From Maioricimonas rarisocia (GTDB taxonomy: Bacteria > Planctomycetota > Planctomycetia > Planctomycetales > Planctomycetaceae): a stretch of DNA of 64,000 nucleotides. Shown here piece by piece: positions 57,988-64,000 of this stretch. The position numbers and the translations under genes were made by a program. The stretch spans positions 4,518,001 to 4,582,000 of the forward strand of contig NZ_CP036275.1 of the NCBI RefSeq assembly GCF_007747795.1, read 5' to 3'. Each line of letters starts with the position of its first letter. Positions within the stretch are counted from its first letter, which is position 1. The notes below the pieces were generated by a model. It saw only the letters and a program-made list of their open reading frames with translations, made no database searches and had not been told where the DNA came from.

Positions 57988-59028
57988 ATGCGCCGATCTC
58001 TCCTGCCTCTGATTGTGACTTCGGTCGTACTCGCCTCTTCTGCCGCGTGGACGTTCTTTCAGGGCAACGATCCCGGCGTCGGCATGACGTCCGCTGCCGA
58101 GAAGCTCATTGCGAGCTTCAATGACGAACAGCAGCAGACGGCCCTCCTTCCCTACGACACCCCCAAGCGGGTCGATTGGCACTTCATCCCGAAGGACCAC
58201 CGCAAGGGGCTGCAGATCAAGCACATGAACAGCGAGCAGCGCGAGCTCGCTCACGATCTGCTCAAGGCCGCTCTGAGCCAGATGGGCTACGACAAGACGA
58301 CGACCATCATGGAGCTGGAAAAGCTGCTCCACGAGCTGGAAGGCGGCAAGGGAAGCAACATCCGTGATCCCGAGCGGTACTACTTCACGTTCTTCGGCAA
58401 ACCCTCGACGAACGGCCGTTGGGGACTGAGCGTCGAAGGTCACCACCTCTCGCTCAACTTCGTGGTCGAGAACGGACAGGTCATCTCGTCGACGCCGCAA
58501 TTCTTCGCCGCCAACCCGGCCACGGTGAAGAACGAAAACAAGACCGGCATCGAAGTCGGTACCCGCGTTCTGAAAGTCGAAGAGAAGGTCGCCTTTGATC
58601 TGGTCAACAGCCTGGATGGCGAACAGCAGGCAAGTGCCATCATCGAGGACAAGGCTCCGCGTGAAATCCGCGACGCCGGCAGTGCCCAGCCGCCGACCGC
58701 TCCCGCTGCAGGTCTCTCGGCGTACAAGATGACGGACGCTCAACAGAAGATGCTGCGTCAGATCATCCGGGAATACGCTGCGGCCATGCCGAAGAAGGTC
58801 GCCGAGGCCCGCCTCGAAGCGATTCGTGAAGCTGGCTTCCGCAATGTGCACTTCGCCTGGGCGGGGGCCACAGAGCCGGGTGTGGGGCACTACTACCGGA
58901 TTCAGGGGCCGACCTTCCTCATCGAGTTCGTCAACACGCAGCCGGACGCCGCCGGCAACCCGGCCAACCACATCCACTGTGTCTGGCGTGACATGAACGG
59001 TGACTTCGCAATTCCGATCGACGGCTGA
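57988..59028 (+). CDS. DUF3500 domain protein, exported
   Basis: 346-residue protein with a signal peptide (LLPLIVTSVVLASSAAWTF). The body matches the DUF3500 family, common in planctomycetes and other bacteria, with FNDEQQQTALLPYDTPKRVDWHFIP, GRWGLSVEGHHLSLNF, YYRIQGPTFLIEFVNTQ and HIHCVWRD. The metal-like His and Asp residues are conserved, but function is unknown. Start ATG at 57988, with AGGACGGA upstream. A strong terminator follows. Confidence 0.88.
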   Translation: MRRSLLPLIVTSVVLASSAAWTFFQGNDPGVGMTSAAEKLIASFNDEQQQTALLPYDTPKRVDWHFIPKDHRKGLQIKHMNSEQRELAHDLLKAALSQMGYDKTTTIMELEKLLHELEGGKGSNIRDPERYYFTFFGKPSTNGRWGLSVEGHHLSLNFVVENGQVISSTPQFFAANPATVKNENKTGIEVGTRVLKVEEKVAFDLVNSLDGEQQASAIIEDKAPREIRDAGSAQPPTAPAAGLSAYKMTDAQQKMLRQIIREYAAAMPKKVAEARLEAIREAGFRNVHFAWAGATEPGVGHYYRIQGPTFLIEFVNTQPDAAGNPANHIHCVWRDMNGDFAIPIDG

Positions 59029-59063
59029 TCCCCGCGACGCGAACAATCTGATCCGGCAATGAA

Positions 59064-59099
59064 ACGGGGCCGCCTCAACAGGGCGGTCCCGTGTTTTTT
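59064..59099 (+). terminator. Rho-independent terminator after the DUF3500 gene
   Basis: Arms 59064-59074 and 59082-59092 (11 bp, one G-T wobble), 7-base loop, followed by GTTTTTT at 59093-59099. It lies 36 bases after the DUF3500 stop. Confidence 0.9.
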
Positions 59100-59100
59100 C

Positions 59101-59114
59101 AGGAGGCAGGAGGC
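59101..59114 (+). repeat. Heptamer AGGAGNN tandem repeat, left copy
   Basis: Two AGGAGGC heptamers are followed by AGG, right after the terminator. The 10-base segment 59108-59117 is the exact reverse complement of 60142-60151. Confidence 0.7.
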
Positions 59115-59226
59115 AGGTAACGGGGGGCGAGCTGTAACATTTGCAGCCGTTTGTCGCTGGACCATTCCATGGGGGCTTCGGCTCCCGTCCTGATGACTCA
59201 TGTGACGTCCCGGGGGGAATGGTCCA

Positions 59227-59700
59227 ATGGCAGAAGTCTTCGCGACCCGTTCACAGCGCGATTCAATCGGCCAGAACCTGCTGATGATCGCCTTTACCGT
59301 GGGGCTTCTGCTGGTGCTGGGAGCGAGCAGTCTGTTCGCATGGCAGTGGCAACGGACGGCCGGTCTGTCACGCACTCAGGGGACCGTAACCGGCTACCGC
59401 GATGGCGTGCCGGTCGTCAGGTACTCCGTCAGCGGACGGACCTGGCACGTCGATGGCCCCGTTCGCTCGAAGAGCCCGCTGCAAGTCGGCAATGTGGTGA
59501 CGGTCTACTATCCGTCGCATGCACCACAGCAAGCCCGGTTCGGTTCGTTTGCCCTGCAGTGGCTGCTGCCGATCCTGCTGGGCGGCGTGGGACTCCGGTT
59601 CTTCTCAGGCGCCCTGGCGATAATGCAGTCCACACACGCAGCGTCTCCTTCACCCCGCCGTGCTGCCAGCGACGTCTCGGGTTTCCGGTCGCTGGCATGA
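59227..59700 (+). CDS. DUF3592 membrane protein
   Basis: 157-residue protein with two hydrophobic helices (LLMIAFTVGLLLVLGASSLFAW and LQWLLPILLGGVGLRFFSGAL) flanking a beta-rich extracytoplasmic domain (GTVTGYRDGVPVVRYSVSGRTWHV, VGNVVTVYYPSHAPQQARF), which is the DUF3592 pattern. Function unknown. The segment containing the gene lies between inverted heptamer repeats (59108-59117 and 60142-60151). Start ATG at 59227. Confidence 0.85.
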   Translation: MAEVFATRSQRDSIGQNLLMIAFTVGLLLVLGASSLFAWQWQRTAGLSRTQGTVTGYRDGVPVVRYSVSGRTWHVDGPVRSKSPLQVGNVVTVYYPSHAPQQARFGSFALQWLLPILLGGVGLRFFSGALAIMQSTHAASPSPRRAASDVSGFRSLA

Positions 59701-60184
59701 GGGAACGCGGAGACCGCCCGTCGCCGGAGCAGGGGACACACTTATCGCAGATGTGAATCGGCCCACTGGTGCCCTGGTTCCTGCACAGCGGCCCCCCAGG
59801 CACGAGTTTGCTGGGACCAGTCCCAGCCTACCTTCCATGTGTGAAGCGACCAGCGGGGCGGCACGCCTGGAGCGCAGCGACGGGCGTGGTCGAGCGATGT
59901 GCCAGGCCGGATCCAGCCTGCGACATGGATGTGCCCTGACGGCACTTTTCACGGGCCACATTACGCGAGCCTCCAGCCTGACTCGCCACGCGGCCGGATA
60001 GCCGGGGAACAACATGCTCGTTACTGATGGCGAGCATTTGCGCCTCTGGGGTGTCGGTCTCCTGTCGCTGCGCGACCCCGGTTGGCGAGCAACCGGGGCT
60101 CCCCGCTACAGCAGCATCCCGGAGCTCACGCTCCGGGCTCGCCTGCCTCCTAACTCCTGGCTCCTACCTCCTCCCCACTACCCC
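59701..60184. repeat. Gene-free, repeat-rich spacer between DUF3592 and sulfatase genes
   Basis: No coding frame is credible. The stretch holds the 20-base dispersed repeat (59813-59832, identical to 40653-40672), a hairpin with 8-bp arms (60076-60083 with 60091-60098), a second with 8-bp arms (60118-60125 with 60130-60137) and, at 60145-60172, four heptamers NNCTCCT, i.e. AGGAGNN on the minus strand. The last abut the stop of the minus-strand sulfatase. Confidence 0.65.
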
Positions 60185-61684
60185 CTACTCATACGTCCAT
60201 TTGAGCTTCCAGGGATCGCGGGTTTCGTTCTGCCACTTGCGAAGCTTCTCCTGCAGCTTCTCGAGGACTTCCTGGTGGGACGAGTCGGTCGCCAGATTGT
60301 TCGTCTCCCACGGATCCTCTGCCAGGTTGTACAGCTCGAATCGAGGGCGGTAGATGTACGAGTCGACCGTGCGCGGACCGTACATTCTCTCGTCAGAGTT
60401 CAACACGCTCTGCCACGTCGGCGAGGCGTACAGGTCGGAGGCAAATGGGTACGGCAACTGGTGGGCGATGTTGAACAGCAGCTTGTGATCCCCATCGATG
60501 ATCACCCGCATCGGGTAGTACATCGTAATCTCGTGGAACGTGTGTGACGCGAACGCCTCGTCCCACCCCTCGGGGCTCGCTTTGCCGAGGATGTCCAGAA
60601 ACGACCGGCCGTGGAACGTCACCGGCTCCAGTTTCTGTTTTCGCGGCGGCTGGCGATACTCGGGCGGGCCGACGTTTTCCTTCGGGCGGATCGGCGGGGC
60701 CGGCTCGGGCGTCACATCGCAGAAGTCGAGAATCGTCGGCACGATGTCGACCCATGTGACGCGGGCGTCGCAAACGCTCCCCTGTTTTTCCACGTCGGGG
60801 TCACGGACCAGCAGCGGCAGGTTCATGCCGGGCTGGTACAGGTTCGTCTTCGCGCCGGGGAACGGCGGCCCATTGTCGGAGAGAAAGATGACCAGCGTCT
60901 CCTTCTCGCGACCGCTTTCGTTCAGGTAGTCCAGCAGCAGGCCGAGCCCTTGATCGAGTCGGGAGATCGCCTGGTAGTACTCGGCCAGCTCCTTGCGGAC
61001 TTCGTCGTTGTCCGGCAGCCACGGCGGCGGCGTGATGTCATCCGGGTTGTAGGTGATTCGCTCGCAGCCGGGGTACGGGTTTTCTTCGCGGTTGTTGAAG
61101 TTCGCGAAGTTGCCAGGGCCCGGACCTCGGTGTGGATCGCTTGTGCAGAAGTACAGAAAGAACGGACGCTCATCCTCTTCCTTCATCCAGTCGATGGCGT
61201 TCTGTGCCATCATCACCGAATTGCGGGCCCCGCCGACGATCCCCTGGTTGCGGTACTCCTCGAAGTGATAGACGTACTCCGGGGCAAGGTGATACTTGCC
61301 GATCGAGCAGGTGCGGTAGCCGGCCTCGCTCAACATGACCGGCAGCGTCTTCACCGTGTCGTACGTGCTGAAGTGGTGATAGGCGTGGGCGTGACCGTAA
61401 TGACCGGTCGCGTGGTTGTGCAGTCCCGTGAGCAGGACGCTGCGGCTGGCGCTGCAACTGGCCGAGGTGCAGCTCGCCCGGGTGAACCGAACCCCCGTCG
61501 CGGCAAGCCGATCGATGTTCGGTGTCTTGATTTCCTTGTTGCCGTAGCAACCGGCCTGAAACCCCTGGTCGTCGACGACAAACAGGATCACGTTGCGACC
61601 GTTGTGTGGTGATTTCGTGTCGTCGGCCCGCAACGTTGCGGAAAGAAACAGAGCCAGGCAAAGCGCGAATGCCAGTCTGATCAT
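60185..61684 (-). CDS. Secreted sulfatase, N-sulfoglucosamine sulfohydrolase-like
   Basis: 499-residue sulfatase with signal peptide ([17 protein letters not shown]). The metal Asp pair is in [15 protein letters not shown] (38-39), the formylglycine motif is C77-S-A-S-R81 followed by [19 protein letters not shown], an arrangement of N-sulfoglucosamine sulfohydrolase-like enzymes; [13 protein letters not shown] and [14 protein letters not shown] follow. The Ala replaces the usual Pro of CxPSR, which the family allows. Start ATG at 61684. It probably removes sulfate from polysaccharides. Confidence 0.92.
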   Translation of the reverse strand: MIRLAFALCLALFLSATLRADDTKSPHNGRNVILFVVDDQGFQAGCYGNKEIKTPNIDRLAATGVRFTRASCTSASCSASRSVLLTGLHNHATGHYGHAHAYHHFSTYDTVKTLPVMLSEAGYRTCSIGKYHLAPEYVYHFEEYRNQGIVGGARNSVMMAQNAIDWMKEEDERPFFLYFCTSDPHRGPGPGNFANFNNREENPYPGCERITYNPDDITPPPWLPDNDEVRKELAEYYQAISRLDQGLGLLLDYLNESGREKETLVIFLSDNGPPFPGAKTNLYQPGMNLPLLVRDPDVEKQGSVCDARVTWVDIVPTILDFCDVTPEPAPPIRPKENVGPPEYRQPPRKQKLEPVTFHGRSFLDILGKASPEGWDEAFASHTFHEITMYYPMRVIIDGDHKLLFNIAHQLPYPFASDLYASPTWQSVLNSDERMYGPRTVDSYIYRPRFELYNLAEDPWETNNLATDSSHQEVLEKLQEKLRKWQNETRDPWKLKWTYE

Positions 61685-62233
61685 GGGGGCATGTCCTCGG
61701 CAGGCAACATCCGGATGGCGATGGCGGTCCATGCATCGATGGACCTGTGAGTGCTCGTTCGGAGTGTATCGCGCCCGCAGAGGCGTTGAAACCGGCAGGA
61801 GTCGGGCCATCGCACGCCGTCACGGTGCCTGGATGCCTCGCGAACGCCTCACGACGCGTTCATCCTGCAGATCCGTTGCAGTCGGTTCGAGTGTCGCAAT
61901 CGGGCCGGCCGCCGCTTCGACCGGCAATGTGGGGGCGTTGCCGCGATTCAACGAAAGTGCAACAGATTCTGTTGTCCCCCTGCAACCTGTGACCTAGGTT
62001 TCGATACCCCCTCAGAAGACGGACTGAAGTCAGCTCCCGGCACGTGGGGCAGACCGCGCACTCTTCGCGTTCGTCTGCCTGCGACATGGTTGAAATGCGT
62101 TTCGCTGGTCGAGCGACGACGGTGGTGTCCCGGCTGCGCGGCGAAGCTGCGCGGTCCCTGCCCGCAGCCGATGCGCCCGCCCTCCGATCCGACACCCCGA
62201 GCCTGACTGCACTGGTTATTGGAGATTGCGTCA
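61685..62233. promoter_or_regulatory. Divergent intergenic region with palindromic element
   Basis: 549 bases separate the minus-strand sulfatase and the plus-strand response regulator. A perfect inverted repeat CAACAG-ATT-CTGTTG occurs at 61960-61974, with TGCAAC at both 61959-61964 and 61981-61986, and the palindrome ACCTAGGT at 61992-61999. These look like operator sites for a dimeric regulator. No sigma-54 -24/-12 pair was found by eye. Confidence 0.4.
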
Positions 62234-63634
62234 ATGACGAATCACGGTTCTCTCCTGGTGGTCGACGACGACCGGCACATCTGTGAGGCCATGGCCGACT
62301 ACCTTCGCGAGTTGGGCCACCGCACGGAAACCGCCATGACGTGCGACGACGCGATCAACCGCATCGGCGAATTCAACTTCGAAGTCGTCATCTGCGACGT
62401 CAACCTGCCCGACCGTGACGGATTCCAGCTTCTCGAATGGGTCGTCGAGAACAAGCCGCAGACGTCGGTCATCCTGCTGACGGGCTACGGCACAATTGAA
62501 AGTGCCGTCGAGGCGATCCGCATCGGGGCCTTCGATTACCTCACCAAGCCGGTCATCGACGACGAACTCAACTTCGCCATTCAGCGGGCGCTCGAGCAGC
62601 GGAAGATCGTTGAAGAGAACCGTCAGCTCAAACAACAGCTCAACGAGAAGTTCGGCCTCTCGAACATCATCGGCCGCGACTACCGCATGACGCGGATGTT
62701 CGACCTGATCGAGAGCGTTTCCGACACGCGGACGACGGTGCTCATTCTCGGAGAGAACGGGACCGGCAAGACGATCACGGCCCGGGCGATCCACCAGCTC
62801 AGTTCACGGCGGGACAAGCCGTTCATCGAAGTTGCCTGCGGGGCTCTGCCCGACACGCTGCTCGAGAGCGAACTGTTCGGCCACGTCGAAGGGGCCTTTA
62901 CTGGTGCCACGCACGACAAGCCGGGCAAGTTCCTGCAGGCGGATGGCGGCACACTGTTTCTCGATGAAATCGGGACTGCGTCACCGAGTCTGCAGGTCAA
63001 ACTGCTCCGTGTCCTCCAGGACCGCGAGTTCGAGGCCGTGGGCGGTTCGAAAACGCATCGCGTTGACGTCCGGCTGGTGCTCGCGACCAACGAGAACCTC
63101 GAGGAACGCGTCCGGGACGGTTCCTTCCGGCAGGATCTCTTCTACCGCATCAACGTCATCTCGATTACGCAGCCGCCGCTCCGCGAACGTATCGGCGACA
63201 TTCCGCTGCTGATCGAACACTACCTGCAGGACTTCAATACCCAGACCGGCAAGCACGTCCGCGGATTCGATGAGCGGGCGCTGCAACTGCTGCAGCGGTA
63301 CCATTGGCCAGGCAATGTTCGTGAACTGGTCAACGTTGTCGAACGGGCGGTCGTGCTGGCCAAGTCCGATATCGTGACAGTCCCCGATCTGCCGGAAGCG
63401 CTCCGCCGCGGTGTCGAGGAAACCACGACGACCAACGGACGCTTCTCTGCCCGCAATCTGAAGTCGGCTCTGGCCAATCCGGAGCGGAAGATCATCCTCG
63501 ACGCACTCGATGCCAACGGCTGGAACCGTCAGCAGACCGCGCGGATGCTCGGCATTAACCGGACGACGCTCTACAAGAAGATGAAGAAGTACGACATTGC
63601 GTACGAAACGCACGCTGCACAGCATGGCGTCTGA
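62234..63634 (+). CDS. Sigma-54-dependent response regulator (NtrC family)
   Basis: 466-residue activator with three domains: receiver (D11, D12, phosphoacceptor D55, T83, K105), AAA+ domain (Walker A GENGTGKT at 173-180, sigma-54 contact loop GAFTGA at 220-225, Walker B LFLDEI at 241-246) and a Fis-type helix-turn-helix at about 425-452 ([26 protein letters not shown]). All functional residues are intact. The ATG has GGAG with a 9-base spacer. The cognate kinase is not adjacent. Confidence 0.95.
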   Translation: MTNHGSLLVVDDDRHICEAMADYLRELGHRTETAMTCDDAINRIGEFNFEVVICDVNLPDRDGFQLLEWVVENKPQTSVILLTGYGTIESAVEAIRIGAFDYLTKPVIDDELNFAIQRALEQRKIVEENRQLKQQLNEKFGLSNIIGRDYRMTRMFDLIESVSDTRTTVLILGENGTGKTITARAIHQLSSRRDKPFIEVACGALPDTLLESELFGHVEGAFTGATHDKPGKFLQADGGTLFLDEIGTASPSLQVKLLRVLQDREFEAVGGSKTHRVDVRLVLATNENLEERVRDGSFRQDLFYRINVISITQPPLRERIGDIPLLIEHYLQDFNTQTGKHVRGFDERALQLLQRYHWPGNVRELVNVVERAVVLAKSDIVTVPDLPEALRRGVEETTTTNGRFSARNLKSALANPERKIILDALDANGWNRQQTARMLGINRTTLYKKMKKYDIAYETHAAQHGV

Positions 63635-63693
63635 CGAACGCGATTGACGCGGCCACGAGCGGATCGGCTGTCGATCGGGGTGACGAACCGGGA

Positions 63694-64000
63694 CTACGGA
63701 TCAGTTCCGGTCGAGGCCTCCCCGGTCGACGGCTCCGCAACCGGATCGAGAAACTCGAGCGTGAACGCCTCGGACGGCGTGACCTGACCGGCCTCGATTG
63801 CGTCCACCTCGATGAGCTGATCCGCCATCGTCTGCCAGCGGTCGGCGGTCATCGTGCCGAGCCGATCGAGCGGCACCTCTGCGGTGATGCAGAGCGGACG
63901 GACCTGGTCGGCCCCGAATGCCAGAATGTCGACCGACATCTCGGGATTCTGCTCGTGGATGTAGCGGTTGGTCTCTTCGGGCGACTCGAGGTACGCCTTC
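63694..64000 (-). CDS. Partial: C-terminal part of probable ABC transporter substrate-binding protein
   Basis: Only the last 101 codons are in the window; the gene runs off the right edge. The frame is open across the edge (reading KAYLESPEETNRYIHEQNPEMS before the first internal Met) and ends with TAG at 63694. The segment with MTADRWQTMADQLIEVDAIE resembles the C-terminal region of NMT1/THI5-like or nitrate/sulfonate substrate-binding proteins. Family call is tentative. Confidence 0.55.
   Translation of the reverse strand, partial: KAYLESPEETNRYIHEQNPEMSVDILAFGADQVRPLCITAEVPLDRLGTMTADRWQTMADQLIEVDAIEAGQVTPSEAFTLEFLDPVAEPSTGEASTGTDP

Overview
The window reads as chromosomal DNA of a planctomycete (Planctomycetota). 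The basis is a high-GC sequence with short genes on both strands, several hallmark planctomycete families (DUF1501 with a Tat signal, DUF1080/3-keto-disaccharide hydrolase-like proteins, DUF3500, DUF3592, sulfatases, a phytanoyl-CoA dioxygenase, HTH-receiver fusions), a fused SecDF, and frequent GTG starts. The genus cannot be fixed from the sequence alone. I support 46 protein genes (one cut by the right edge) and one tRNA. There is no CRISPR array, prophage, insertion sequence or rRNA.

Layout. 0-11 kb: a short ANL-type adenylating enzyme (minus), then a plus-strand run of GspF-like protein, tgt, yajC and a fused secDF ending in a strong terminator, a copper P-type ATPase, and a two-domain DUF1080 lipoprotein. 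11-14 kb: minus-strand DUF1501 protein and a HEAT-like secreted protein. 14-25 kb: a nuclease-like subunit whose metal ligands appear to be lost, its SMC-like ATPase partner (YhaO/YhaN type), an RND/MMPL exporter, a DUF1080-FKBP fusion and a zinc-ribbon protein. 25-32 kb: glycosyltransferase, sensor kinase, glycogen synthase and GH57 amylase, phytanoyl-CoA dioxygenase. 32-37 kb: a ~0.9 kb gene-free, hairpin-rich stretch leading into an HTH-receiver regulator, a GT39 membrane glycosyltransferase and an FHA-EAL protein.

37-47 kb: sulfatase, PIG-L deacetylase, flavin reductase-like protein, MoaD/ThiS-like carrier and CPBP protease (minus), dihydroorotase, lipoprotein thioredoxin, an EIIA-SLC4 anion transporter fusion directly followed by an epimerase-like protein. 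47-54 kb: tRNA-Gly(GCC) with a recognisable promoter, trigger factor, UPF0173 hydrolase, then minus-strand DUF2817 peptidase, Gfo/Idh/MocA oxidoreductase, TyrRS, a Fur-family regulator and a FlgM-like anti-sigma factor. 55-64 kb: threonine aldolase, hisD, DUF3500 and DUF3592 proteins, a repeat-rich spacer, a second sulfatase, a sigma-54 response regulator and the 3' part of a substrate-binding protein.

How the parts connect. tgt-yajC-secDF is a housekeeping secretion block. glgA plus GH57 point to alpha-glucan storage and turnover. Sulfatases, DUF1080 proteins and DUF1501 protein fit the polysaccharide-degrading life of the phylum. FlgM implies flagellar sigma-28 control elsewhere in the genome. 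The observations I rate highest are the EIIA-SLC4 fusion, the nuclease-like protein lacking all canonical metal ligands next to an intact SMC-like ATPase, the FHA-EAL fusion, the DUF1080-FKBP fusion and the long structured leader before the HTH-receiver gene. All functional statements come from motif reading without database searches.
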